Shown here: piece by piece, positions 1 to 7,757 of the stretch | Layout of the letters: the number at the start of each line of letters is the position of its first letter | How positions within the stretch are numbered: position 1 is the first letter of the stretch | NCBI GenBank assembly: GCA_028280565.1 | Contig: JANQLQ010000158.1 | Span: 1-35,561 of the forward strand | DNA length: 35,561 nt | Direction of reading: 5' to 3' | Source of the DNA: Fulvivirga sp. | GTDB lineage: Bacteria; Bacteroidota; Bacteroidia; Cytophagales; Cyclobacteriaceae | The notes under the pieces: model-generated | Databases searched by the model: none | The model's input: only the letters and a program-made list of their open reading frames with translations | Told to the model about the DNA's origin: nothing | Translations under genes and position numbers: made by a program

Positions 1-269
1 CCGCCGTGGTAATGCAAGAAAACGACGAACCACCGACCATCGGGAAAGAGGCTAATCGCCGGCGCGAGGAAAAATTTTACAGCAATATCACGGACTTACG
101 CCGGAATATCCCAATGAAAGTGGCCTATGGGGAAGATCATACCATGGTCGAATGGCTCATGGACTTCACCCATAAAGAATGGGGGCCAGTGCTCCTTCAC
201 CAAGTAGCGGTACAAACCTGGGAAGATGGGCAGATCATCAACGAAAAATTCTTTTACTCACTAAAATAA
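1..269 (+). CDS. NTF2/SnoaL-like protein, 5'-truncated by window edge
   Basis: The reading frame is open to the left edge of the window, so this is the C-terminal 89 or so residues of a longer protein and the true start is not visible. The readable part contains the pattern GKEA..RREE near its start, then TMVEWLMDFTHKEWG and HQVAVQTWEDGQI followed by EKFFY. This pattern is typical of SnoaL-like small proteins of the NTF2 cone fold, usually about 120-140 aa. These bind small hydrophobic molecules or act as ketosteroid-isomerase-like enzymes, and no substrate can be named here. The gene ends 8 nt before the DoxX gene, so it is probably the upstream member of the same operon. The family is fairly secure and the function is unknown. 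Confidence 0.7.
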   Translation, partial: AVVMQENDEPPTIGKEANRRREEKFYSNITDLRRNIPMKVAYGEDHTMVEWLMDFTHKEWGPVLLHQVAVQTWEDGQIINEKFFYSLK

Positions 270-277
270 TACGGATC

Positions 278-718
278 ATGACAAAGCAACTTTTGAACAC
301 TGATAATAATTATTCCTCCCTCATTTTGAGAATAGCCCTGGGACTGATCATCATCGTGCACGGGCTGGACAAGCTAGGAGATGGTTTTCAACCCTTCATG
401 GGCTATTTTACCGGGGTTTTGAATATGCCTGCGGTGCTGGGATGGCTTACCGTATTCATTGAAACTGCCGGCTGCCTTATGCTTATCGCTGGTTTTGCTA
501 CTCGCGTTAATGCCTTCTTGTTGTTTGGCCTGTTCACAGGTATGATCGTATTTGTGCATTGGTCCGATGGGTTTTTAATGAATTGGTTTGGCCAGTTGGA
601 CGCCGGCAAGGAGGGATTTGAGTACCATTTACTGGTGCTGGCCATGTCGGCCGCATTAATGATCAAAGGAAGTGGCGCATTTTCCATTGATAAATACTTG
701 ATCACGGCAAGATCCTAA
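278..718 (+). CDS. DoxX family membrane protein
   Basis: A 146-aa integral membrane protein. The ATG at 278 is preferred over an upstream in-frame start at 179 because the latter would overlap the preceding gene by 91 nt and add a non-hydrophobic tail. It contains LILRIALGLIIIVHGLDKL (first helix with the DoxX-type H-G-x-x-K motif), PAVLGWLTVFIETAGCLMLIAG (second), a third helix around LLFGLFTGMIVFVHW, then an amphipathic segment with GFEYHLLVLAMSAALMIKGSG (fourth). The length and the G-x-E-Y/F motif before the last helix fit DoxX/DUF417-type proteins, which are small inner-membrane proteins linked to quinone or thiol redox balance. It sits between the NTF2-like gene and an azoreductase, with 4-8 nt gaps, so it is very likely cotranscribed with them. 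Confidence 0.85.
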   Translation: MTKQLLNTDNNYSSLILRIALGLIIIVHGLDKLGDGFQPFMGYFTGVLNMPAVLGWLTVFIETAGCLMLIAGFATRVNAFLLFGLFTGMIVFVHWSDGFLMNWFGQLDAGKEGFEYHLLVLAMSAALMIKGSGAFSIDKYLITARS

Positions 719-722
719 CCCC

Positions 723-1388
723 ATGAAAAACATTTTGATCGTGAACGGGAGCCCGAGGGGCGATCGTTCACACTCCCGGCGATTAGTAGAACTTTTTGTA
801 AACCAATGGCAGCTTCAAAACCCGGCAGACCTTCTCAAATACCGTGAAGTGGGCCGTGCAAACCTGCCTCACATCTCGGAAGACTGGATCGCTGCGGCCT
901 TCACTCCCCCCGCAGAACGTACGCTAAAAATGAAAGTGTGCCTGTCAAAAAGTGATGAACTGGTGGATGAGCTCCTTTGGGCAGATGTATTGATCATGGG
1001 AGTACCTATGTACAACTGGAGTGTGCCGAGCAGTTTTAAGGCCTACATGGACCAGGTGATGCGCATAGGCCGTACTTGGACTTTCGAGAGTGGTGTGCCG
1101 GATGGTGTGTATAAAGGACTGCTGGAAAACAAAAAAATGTACCTTGTTTCCAGTCGTGGAGATTTCGGCTACGAAAAAGGGGGGCATAACGAGCACATGA
1201 ACTTTCAATCCACCTATGTTAAGCTAGTTTTTGGGATCATGGGCATCAAGGATGTAGAAGAGGTGATCCTGGAAAATGAAGAGTATGGCGGAGAACAATT
1301 TTCTGAATCCATTAAAAAAGCAGAAAAAAGGATCAAGAGTATGCTAAGAACTGGTGGGGTCAAGGAAATTACAATGTGCGAAGCCTGA
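723..1388 (+). CDS. azoR: FMN-dependent NADH-azoreductase (AzoR/flavodoxin-like fold)
   Basis: 221 aa. The N-terminus ILIVNGSPRGDRSHSRRL is the phosphate-binding loop of the flavodoxin-like NAD(P)H:quinone/azo reductases. Around residues 88-120 it has ADVLIMGVPMYNWSVPSSF followed by KAYMDQVMRIGRTW, the isoalloxazine-contacting block characteristic of AzoR (P-M-Y-N-x-x-x-P and the D-x-x-x-R-x-G-x-T/R motif). Members reduce quinones and azo compounds by two-electron hydride transfer from NAD(P)H using FMN, in the cytosol as dimers. It lies 4 nt after the DoxX gene and overlaps the SMR gene by one base (TGATG), indicating translational coupling. The context suggests defence against electrophiles and quinones. 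The symbol is assigned by family; the actual substrate is unknown. Confidence 0.85.
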   Translation: MKNILIVNGSPRGDRSHSRRLVELFVNQWQLQNPADLLKYREVGRANLPHISEDWIAAAFTPPAERTLKMKVCLSKSDELVDELLWADVLIMGVPMYNWSVPSSFKAYMDQVMRIGRTWTFESGVPDGVYKGLLENKKMYLVSSRGDFGYEKGGHNEHMNFQSTYVKLVFGIMGIKDVEEVILENEEYGGEQFSESIKKAEKRIKSMLRTGGVKEITMCEA

Positions 1389-1720
1389 TGAAAGCCTATG
1401 TTTTTCTTTTAATGGCCATAGCGGGCGAATTGTTCGCTACGGCCTCTCTGAAAAAGGCGGATGGTTTTTCAGAACTCGCGCCTAGTGTTATGGCAGTATT
1501 TGGCTATGCCTTGTCGGCATTTTTCCTGTCCACGGCGCTCAAAGAGATCCCCATTGGGGTGGCGTATGCAGCCTGGGCAAGTTTAGGAATTGTTTTCTCT
1601 GCTCTATTCGGCTGGTGGGTATACCAAGAAAAGCTGGACGCAGCGGGTATAACCGGCATAGTTTTGATCTTAACCGGGGTGCTGGTATTGAATCTACTGT
1701 CAAAATCAGCACCTCACTAG
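1388..1720 (+). CDS. Small multidrug resistance (SMR) efflux transporter, EmrE-like
   Basis: 110 aa starting at the ATG that overlaps the azoR stop (TGATG). An earlier in-frame ATG at 1376 would add four residues inside azoR and is less likely. Four hydrophobic helices span the protein. Helix 1 (KAYVFLLMAIAGELFATAS) has Glu at residue 14, the proton/drug-binding carboxylate of EmrE at the same number. Trp63 in GVAYAAWASLGIV also matches the EmrE Trp63 position. SMR proteins are inner-membrane antiparallel dimers that exchange protons for cationic drugs or, in Gdx members, guanidinium. The motif around residues 58-68 does not let me choose between these subtypes with certainty. Coupling to the azoreductase suggests a stress-response operon. 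Confidence 0.9.
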   Translation: MKAYVFLLMAIAGELFATASLKKADGFSELAPSVMAVFGYALSAFFLSTALKEIPIGVAYAAWASLGIVFSALFGWWVYQEKLDAAGITGIVLILTGVLVLNLLSKSAPH

Positions 1721-1882
1721 TGTCGAGTTACGGAAGGCCCTGGAAAATTTCCATGGAGGTATTCCAAGAAAATCAACTGTACCTGTTCCTTATCATGCTG
1801 GGGGTTAGTCTTCTTGTGGGTAGTAGTACATACCCATTGTGAAGCTCCCCGGCTCTAAACCATTGATTTAAATTTTGACGTA

Positions 1883-2521
1883 ATGAAAAAAAGTATAGCA
1901 CTTTTCGTTTTTATAGGGGCTGGGGTGGCGGCCATGGCCCAAAATGTCGCAGAAATATTTGTAAACGATAAAAATGTATCCCACGAAATATGGCTGTCGG
2001 GCTCTTTGCAGGATAGCTCCCGGGTCAGTTTTTTTAACTATACCCGTTTTCGTGTAGATTATGAAAGTACATCAGCGAATGAATTCATGAGTTATTCTAC
2101 GGTCAATTATGAAATTATGAAGGGGTTAGGAGTGGCCACAGGGGGATTTATTTTGAATTCGGGATTTGTCCCGGTCGTGGCACTGAATTACTTCTATCAA
2201 AATGAGACCTGGCTGATCAATGTATTTCCAAGCGTGGAATTGGCAGAAAATCCCAACAAAGAGGTCTTTTTATTTCTACAGTACCGGCCTCAATTGAATG
2301 AGCGCTTACGACTGTTTTCCCAACTTGTTTACAATACTAATTTTACTTTTGAGCGGCATAATTTTAGCGAACAAAACCTTCGTTTAGGCTTAGAGTACCG
2401 GTCACTACAATTTGGGGTTGGTGGAGATATCACCCAAGTTCCTTTCGAGGACCCCGAAGCTTCCCGGGTAAATACAAGTTGGAATTTCAATTTTGGTGTA
2501 TTCCTAAGGAAAGAGTTTTAA
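1883..2521 (+). CDS. Secreted/outer-membrane beta-barrel-like hypothetical protein
   Basis: 212 aa. Residues 1-19 form a clear Sec signal peptide (MKKSIALFVFIGAGVAAMA, cleaved before QN). The mature part consists of alternating polar/hydrophobic strands with aromatic girdle residues (for example ALNYFYQNETWLINVFPS and LFLQYRPQLNERLRLFSQLVY) and ends in FGVFLRKEF with a C-terminal Phe, the typical last strand of an outer-membrane barrel. I do not recognise the family. It lies 160 nt after the SMR gene. The short spacer contains CATTGATTTAAATTTTGACG just before the start, which is too close to the ATG to be a normal promoter. The role is unknown. Confidence 0.65.
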   Translation: MKKSIALFVFIGAGVAAMAQNVAEIFVNDKNVSHEIWLSGSLQDSSRVSFFNYTRFRVDYESTSANEFMSYSTVNYEIMKGLGVATGGFILNSGFVPVVALNYFYQNETWLINVFPSVELAENPNKEVFLFLQYRPQLNERLRLFSQLVYNTNFTFERHNFSEQNLRLGLEYRSLQFGVGGDITQVPFEDPEASRVNTSWNFNFGVFLRKEF

Positions 2522-2641
2522 TGCACAGCTGGCCCTGTTCGATAATCGCGAAAGGTAAAGTATGGAGTTAGTGGTTATCGATTACCTGTTGAAGATCTTT
2601 TTTGGTCAATTGAATTAAATGCACTTCTAAGCAAAAAAATT

Positions 2642-3544
2642 ATGGAAACTTCAATTGCCCCTGCTTTGGGACCTGCAGGTCAAACCATCGGCACGCGAAC
2701 TGCCGGTAAGGTCCTGAAAGATATTATGAAGACATACCCTAAGCGCCTCTCATTGACAGGGGTGTTGGTCTTGGCGGAAAATGTTCTCGACTTACTGTAC
2801 CCCGTGGCGGCAGGTATAGCATTGGATGCAGTGTTGTCCGGTAACCTGCCGCGAGCCTTTATGATGGTGGCCATTATCTTTGCATTTTGGCTTATCGGCG
2901 CTATACGTCGAGCGGTGGATACTAGGGTGTACACCCGCATTTACGCCGATCTTGCCGAAAGCGTGGTGATGAGCGAACGCAAGCTTGGTTTACCCTCTAC
3001 CATTACCGTAGTACATACTGGCCTGGCACGACAGTTTGTCGATTTTTTTGAGATCCAGGTCCCTGCTTTTGTTACAGCCCTAGTTTCTGTAGTAGGTGCT
3101 GTAGGTATGCTGCTTTTGCTAGAGCCGGTCATAGGTATTTTAGCCGCTCTTTTCTTGCTGATCTCCATAATCGGTGGTAAATATTTTATGAAACGCTCAG
3201 AACATTTGGCCGAATGCCTTCATGACCGGCAAGAGCACGAGCCTACGGTGGTGACGAAAGGAACGCCTTTGATGATCTTCCGGCATTTTCGAGTGCTAGG
3301 TGGCAGGCGTGTCCAGCTGTCAGACTTAGAAGCCAAAGCGTATGTGGGGGTAGGGCTAATAGCGGCTGTACTCTTTGGGACACTGTTTATCCACTTAGGT
3401 ACGAAAGGAGACGCTACTGCCGGGCACCTGTACATGCTCATGAGCTACTTATGGACCTTCGTTTTTAGCCTGGATGATATGCCCGAGCATATACAGCAAA
3501 TGGGGCGTCTACGAGAGCTTGGTACGCGCATAGCCCCAGGGTAA
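2642..3544 (+). CDS. ABC transporter six-transmembrane domain protein without ATPase domain
   Basis: 300 aa. It consists of an ABC-exporter-type membrane domain only. Hydrophobic helices fall roughly at residues 38-58 (LTGVLVLAENVLDLLYPVA), 70-90 (FMMVAIIFAFWLIGAIRRA), 140-160 (VPAFVTALVSVVGAVGMLL), 163-182 (VIGILAALFLLISIIGG) and 235-255, with a last segment near 265-280. There is no Walker A, signature or Walker B motif, and the next gene is not an ATPase. This matches the stand-alone 'ABC transporter six-transmembrane domain' family (ABC_membrane_3-like) often seen as about 300-aa proteins. Its partner, if any, must be elsewhere in the genome. The substrate is unknown. Confidence 0.7.
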   Translation: METSIAPALGPAGQTIGTRTAGKVLKDIMKTYPKRLSLTGVLVLAENVLDLLYPVAAGIALDAVLSGNLPRAFMMVAIIFAFWLIGAIRRAVDTRVYTRIYADLAESVVMSERKLGLPSTITVVHTGLARQFVDFFEIQVPAFVTALVSVVGAVGMLLLLEPVIGILAALFLLISIIGGKYFMKRSEHLAECLHDRQEHEPTVVTKGTPLMIFRHFRVLGGRRVQLSDLEAKAYVGVGLIAAVLFGTLFIHLGTKGDATAGHLYMLMSYLWTFVFSLDDMPEHIQQMGRLRELGTRIAPG

Positions 3545-3747
3545 GCTGAATGGGCGAAGGCCGGAAAGGGACCATTAAATTTGATCAATGCCGTGATATG
3601 TGCCATTCAAACAATGATGGGTGATGTAATAAATCCACTTTTTAAGGGAAAAGGGATAAGCTATTCCTCGCTTTTTATCAAAGCCAAGTAAGTGAATTGT
3701 ACCATACATTCGGTAATCCCGTACGTGACCTGGGAGAGTCATGTCTT

Positions 3748-3755
3748 TAATTTTG
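3748..3755 (+). promoter_or_regulatory. Possible Bacteroidota -7 element before the flavoprotein gene
   Basis: TAATTTTG fits the Bacteroidota -7 consensus TAnnTTTG and lies 73 nt upstream of the ATG at 3828. A convincing -33 TTG at the right distance is not visible. The remaining spacer from 3545 to 3827 shows no gene. Treat this as a weak candidate. Confidence 0.25.
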
Positions 3756-3827
3756 ACATATGGATTTACCACAAGAGGTTTTATAAACACACTATGTGGG
3801 ATCAACATATTTAAAAAGAAGTTAAAA

Positions 3828-4844
3828 ATGAAGACTACCATGACTCGGCAAGATTTTTTAAAAAAGGCAGGTTTAGGTTTGGCCGCAGTAGGGATCTATG
3901 GCAATGCCCCGGGACAGCCGGGTACAGTTGAGAAATACAAAAAGATGATAACACAAGAAAATAGTTATGAAATAGTGGTGGTCGGGGGCAGCTACTCCGG
4001 CTTGTCCGCGGCGATGGCCCTAGGAAGGTCATTACGAAAAACATTGATCATAGACAGCGGGCTGCCCTGCAATAGGCAAACTCCCCATTCTCATAATTTT
4101 ATCACTCATGATGGCAGAAAACCAGCAGATATAGCTCATGATGCGAAACAACAAGTGCTTGCCTACCCTACAGTTAAGGCCATTAGCGATAGGGTAGTAG
4201 AAGTTACCGGGGAGGATCACAATTTTACGATCCAGGTAGCGACAGGGAATAGCTACAACGCCAAGAAGTTGTTATTCGCAACTGGCGTGAAAGACATCAT
4301 GCCGGCGATCGACGGTTTTGCGGCCTGCTGGGGCATCACAATCCTGCACTGTCCTTATTGTCACGGGTATGAAGTGCGGGGTAAGAACACGGGCATTTTG
4401 GTCAATGATGAATCGGCCATGGAATTTGCCAAACTGATCAGGCATTGGACGGACCAAGTCACTGTTTTTACGAATGGCAAGGCCAAGTTCAATAAAGATG
4501 AGTTGAAGGATCTCGGGGTACCTATCGAAGAAAAAGCCATAGCAAATATCAAGCAGGCAAATGGTTTTATTTCTGCAATACAATTCACCGATGGGAGTAC
4601 CATATCCCTCGATGCGCTTTATCACCGGCCCGCATTTGAGCAGCACTGTGAAATACCGGTTACAATGGGATGTGAAATGACGGAGACCGGTCACATCAAG
4701 GTCAACGAATCACAACAAACTACTTTGCCAGGGATTTATGCCTCCGGGGACTGTACCACGAGAATGCGGGCAGTTTCTGTTTCAGTGGCACAAGGAAGTG
4801 TCGCCGGGTCGATGTTGAATCATGAATTGATCAGCGGATCATGA
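3828..4844 (+). CDS. FAD-dependent pyridine nucleotide-disulfide oxidoreductase (thioredoxin-reductase-like)
   Basis: 338 aa from the ATG at 3828; another in-frame ATG at 3840 is possible. A longer reading from 3741 lacks support. Residues 48-62 (EIVVVGGSYSGLSAA) form the FAD dinucleotide-binding loop. Residues 174-181 (HCPYCHGY) carry the CxxC redox pair at Cys175/Cys178, and GIYASGDCT near the C-terminus is the second FAD-binding motif. This is the small two-domain thioredoxin-reductase-like group, whose redox partner is often unknown. The first 45 residues are extra compared with typical members. They contain TRQDFLKKAGLGLAAVG, which looks like a Tat signal with a single Arg. It overlaps the next gene by ATGA, so the two are translationally coupled. 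Confidence 0.85.
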   Translation: MKTTMTRQDFLKKAGLGLAAVGIYGNAPGQPGTVEKYKKMITQENSYEIVVVGGSYSGLSAAMALGRSLRKTLIIDSGLPCNRQTPHSHNFITHDGRKPADIAHDAKQQVLAYPTVKAISDRVVEVTGEDHNFTIQVATGNSYNAKKLLFATGVKDIMPAIDGFAACWGITILHCPYCHGYEVRGKNTGILVNDESAMEFAKLIRHWTDQVTVFTNGKAKFNKDELKDLGVPIEEKAIANIKQANGFISAIQFTDGSTISLDALYHRPAFEQHCEIPVTMGCEMTETGHIKVNESQQTTLPGIYASGDCTTRMRAVSVSVAQGSVAGSMLNHELISGS

Positions 4845-5626
4845 CAAAACGGCTGCTCATACCTGCTTTGTTGTTGGTAGCATGCTCTAAAGAAATCAAA
4901 AAGACCAATATGGAAACCAAGCTAGACAGGAATTTACACCATTTCAATTTCAGGACAGCTTTTATGTCCGGGATGTACGAAGGAGAATTCACTATGGAGC
5001 AGCTCCTGCAAAAAGGAGATTTTGGGTTAGGGACATTCAACAACCTGGAAGGCGAGATGATTGTTTTAGGTGGGAAGATCTATCGAGCTACGGCCGATGG
5101 CAATGCGAGCGAAGTGAACAACCCCGCTGTGAAAACGCCATCTGCCATGGTGACCTTCTTCCGACCGGGCCAGGAAGTTGATATGATAAACCTTACTCGC
5201 GAAAAACTCGAAGAATGGATCGACAAAAACCTTGACATCCAAAAACGTATGTATGCGATCCGCATCACGGGTAGTTTTGATTCGTTGAAGACGAGGAGTC
5301 AACACCCGGTTTACGAAAAACCTTTCCCGGGAATCAATGACATCATTGATAATATGGTATATCATAACCGGGAAGAGACCCAAGGGACTTTGGTAGGTTT
5401 CCAGCTTCCCCCGTACCTGGAGGGAATTAATTATCCCGGTTTGCACTTTCACTTTATAAGTGATACGGGATCGGGATCTGCATCAGTTGGTGGCTGTGCT
5501 CCCGGTTTCCACATCCAAAAAGCAAAGCTCAGTATTATGGAATTAACATCTTTTTCAGTTGACGTACCCCGGAATCAGGATTTCTATGAGTTGAAGCTTG
5601 ACCGGGAAAAATCAAAACATATGTGA
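4841..5626 (+). CDS. Acetolactate-decarboxylase-like lipoprotein, third zinc His missing
   Basis: 261 aa. The N-terminus MTKRLLIPALLLVACS has a lipobox (L-V-A-C15), so the protein is probably exported and lipidated, unusual for this family. From residue 35 it follows alpha-acetolactate decarboxylase: FMSGMYEGEF, FGLGTFNNLEGEMIVL (Glu72 of the active site), YAIRITGSFDSLKTRS (Arg141) and HFHF at 202-204 giving two zinc-binding His. In the family the third zinc His lies 11 residues after the second, in a GGH motif. Here that block reads GGCAPGFH, with Cys219 where His would be and a few extra residues before it. Catalysis (acetolactate to acetoin) is therefore doubtful unless Cys219 or His224 substitutes. 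Coupled to the upstream flavoprotein by ATGA overlap. Confidence 0.8.
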   Translation: MTKRLLIPALLLVACSKEIKKTNMETKLDRNLHHFNFRTAFMSGMYEGEFTMEQLLQKGDFGLGTFNNLEGEMIVLGGKIYRATADGNASEVNNPAVKTPSAMVTFFRPGQEVDMINLTREKLEEWIDKNLDIQKRMYAIRITGSFDSLKTRSQHPVYEKPFPGINDIIDNMVYHNREETQGTLVGFQLPPYLEGINYPGLHFHFISDTGSGSASVGGCAPGFHIQKAKLSIMELTSFSVDVPRNQDFYELKLDREKSKHM

Positions 5627-5635
5627 CCGGGTACT

Positions 5636-6478
5636 ATGGAAAAGGCTAATTTTTTAAACATTACACCCCTTTCTGATCATCTCGATGAAGCCAATATAGA
5701 TAAGGAGGTGGTCAATGACAGGAATTTGTATAAAATAGTGCTAGTGAGCGCCGGTTCATTGTGTATTAAGATCGGTGATCAAAAATATCTTGTAAAGGCA
5801 AGCTCACTCTATTTCATAGCCCCCGGCCAAGTTTCGCAGTTATTGGAATTCGATGCGGCAATTGACGGGTACTGTATTTCTTTTGATATTGATTATTTCC
5901 TGCTCTGTCTAAAGAATCAGGTACAGCTTTGTTTTTACCCTTACTTTCAACTGGATAAGTATCCTATACTACAATTGACCAAGACCCAACATAAAAAAGT
6001 GGTGGAATTGGCCCAGGGGATCAAAATTGAATATGAGAACAGGAGTACTCTAAATGATGATCTGCTCACTAAGCTCTACTTAAATATTCTACTCATAGAA
6101 ATTGAACGATTTTACAAACTTAAGCCCGGTAGCAAGAGCAGTGAGCCCTCCAGGAAAAGATTGGTCACTTCCAAATTCAAACAATTAGTGGAGAAGAATT
6201 TTATGACGGTGAGAAAGGTATCGTCGTATGCGGGTATGCTCTCCATGGCGCCAAACTATTTGAACGATATGGTAAAAGAAACGACTGGGCAGTCTGCCAG
6301 TGAGATCATACAGGATCGCGTGATATTAGAAGCGAAGGCACAATTAGTACAAACCGAACTCACTGTAAACGAGATCGCTTACGAGCTACAGTTTAATGAT
6401 AGTTCTTATTTCTGTCGCTTCTTTCGTAAGCAAACCGGGATTAGCCCACAGGGATTTCGGCGCACTAATCATTTTTGA
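5636..6478 (+). CDS. AraC-family transcriptional regulator
   Basis: 280 aa. The N-terminal 120 residues are a cupin-like sensor (YKIVLVSAGSLCIKIGDQKY; SSLYFIAPGQVSQLLEF). The C-terminal ~100 residues hold the two helix-turn-helix units of the AraC/XylS family. The first lies around VSSYAGMLSMAPNYLNDMVK, followed by TTGQSASEIIQDRVILEAK. The second is TVNEIAYELQFNDSSYFCRF, followed by FRKQTGISPQGFRR. It starts 9 nt after the acetolactate-decarboxylase-like gene in the same direction, so it probably controls that small operon and possibly itself. The inducer is unknown. It ends only 15 nt from the convergent porP/sprF stop, with no clear terminator between them. Confidence 0.9.
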   Translation: MEKANFLNITPLSDHLDEANIDKEVVNDRNLYKIVLVSAGSLCIKIGDQKYLVKASSLYFIAPGQVSQLLEFDAAIDGYCISFDIDYFLLCLKNQVQLCFYPYFQLDKYPILQLTKTQHKKVVELAQGIKIEYENRSTLNDDLLTKLYLNILLIEIERFYKLKPGSKSSEPSRKRLVTSKFKQLVEKNFMTVRKVSSYAGMLSMAPNYLNDMVKETTGQSASEIIQDRVILEAKAQLVQTELTVNEIAYELQFNDSSYFCRFFRKQTGISPQGFRRTNHF

Positions 6479-6493
6479 CCTTCCTTTATACCG

Positions 6494-7399
6494 TTATCTA
6501 AACTGGTAGCCTAGCATAACTTCAAAAGAGGCGCTGCTTTTCACGTCTTGGTTTTCAGTGATCAAGTCCGCTGCCAGCCCGAGCCGCAAAGATCGATCTT
6601 CTAGCAACCATGCCCCGGTGATCAGTGAAACGGCCTCTTCATGGCGATAAGCAAAGCCCACTTCTACCAATTCACGATAGTTACCCATGGTGTGGAAGGC
6701 CAGCAGGTTTTCAGAAGCTTCGTTCATCCATAAAAAACCGGGTGAGAGTTTCCATTCCGGGGCTAGGATGAAATGATAACCCCCGGTTACCATCGTTACC
6801 GGCTCATCCGGCACACTGATCTCCTCGAATTCTTGATCTAGCACATTGGTATAACTGCCCCCGAAATAGTACCGCTCATGATTGATCCAAAGTCCTGCCG
6901 ATAAGTTGGGCCGGGCTTGCGAGGCACTACCCTCCGAGAGGAGCTCATCGTTGGGATGTTTTACAATGAACTCGTCGAAATCGATCTGCTTAGAGCGTAC
7001 TCCTGCCCCTATCCCGATCCCTAAAGATCCTTTCTTACTGAAATAGATATGGTAAGCATAGTTCACCTTAATGTCGATCGTCTGGAATTCTGCCGTATTA
7101 TCATTATAGGCCAACAGCCCAAATCCCCCCGCGCTATCTTTTAACTGCAAGGCACCCGTGATCATTTGAACATGACTGGCAGGGCGATTATTTGACTCGT
7201 TAAAAGCATCATATCCGGCCCACTGTGTACGATGCATGGCCTGTATGTACGTACCTGTGCCATACCCGGTAGAAGCTGCCGGGCTGATCATTAGCGGCTG
7301 CTGCATGTAAGAACTAATGATTGGATGTTGTTGAGAATAAGATTGGGAGAGGGTTAAACAGGAAATGGATAAAACTATAAGTAAAGGGTTCAATTTCAT
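6494..7399 (-). CDS. PorP/SprF family type IX secretion outer-membrane protein
   Basis: 301 aa from the ATG at 7399; a TTG start at 7420 is possible but would place seven residues before the signal peptide MKLNPLLIVLSISCLTLSQSYSQ. The mature start QHPIISSYMQQPLMISPAAST is the hallmark of the PorP/SprF family (Q-x-P-x-x-x-x-Y-x-x-x-P-x-x-x-N/S-PA). The body contains barrel strands such as GTYIQAMHRTQW and GGFGLLAYND, and it ends in MLGYQFR. These proteins are 14-strand outer-membrane barrels that assist the T9SS. Particular SprF paralogues are needed for secretion of proteins with type B (CHU_C) sorting domains. Such a substrate is encoded just across the divergent region at 10499. Confidence 0.88.
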   Translation of the reverse strand: MKLNPLLIVLSISCLTLSQSYSQQHPIISSYMQQPLMISPAASTGYGTGTYIQAMHRTQWAGYDAFNESNNRPASHVQMITGALQLKDSAGGFGLLAYNDNTAEFQTIDIKVNYAYHIYFSKKGSLGIGIGAGVRSKQIDFDEFIVKHPNDELLSEGSASQARPNLSAGLWINHERYYFGGSYTNVLDQEFEEISVPDEPVTMVTGGYHFILAPEWKLSPGFLWMNEASENLLAFHTMGNYRELVEVGFAYRHEEAVSLITGAWLLEDRSLRLGLAADLITENQDVKSSASFEVMLGYQFR

Positions 7400-7757
7400 G
7401 AGGGCGCATATTGGTTTCAACTCGAAGATAATATATTTATCGATAAAAAATTTGTCTTAATTTTCAGGCCTTCCAAAAATTGACAATTTAAGGAAAAACC
7501 TTACAGAACTAATGGTACACCGATGTGCATTCCCTTAACCGTAAAATCGGTTACTAGGACTTTTGAATGTATTTATTAGTATTTCTCTCCTTTTAATTTT
7601 CGACAAAAAGCCCCGATTTCTTATGTATCTACCTTACATTGAAAAATAATTTTTTTTCTTGGTATTAAATAATTTCACAGGTAAATATCTTATTTTTAAT
7701 ACATTATGTATATATATTTATATAACTCTCTGATTATCAACCACAAAGCCAATCATC
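7400..7757. other. AT-rich divergent intergenic region
   Basis: About 360 bp between the porP/sprF gene (minus) and the secreted protein gene (plus). It is strongly AT-rich towards the plus-strand gene, with runs of T and TATATATATTTATATAA near 7710-7725. No open frame looks coding. No exact TAnnTTTG with a matching TTG was found on either strand, so promoters for both genes are expected here but not located. Confidence 0.6.

Noticed and set aside
1615-1842. 75-aa plus-strand ORF overlapping the SMR gene
   Set aside because: It is out of frame with a clear SMR gene, has no family signal and ends in a short spacer.
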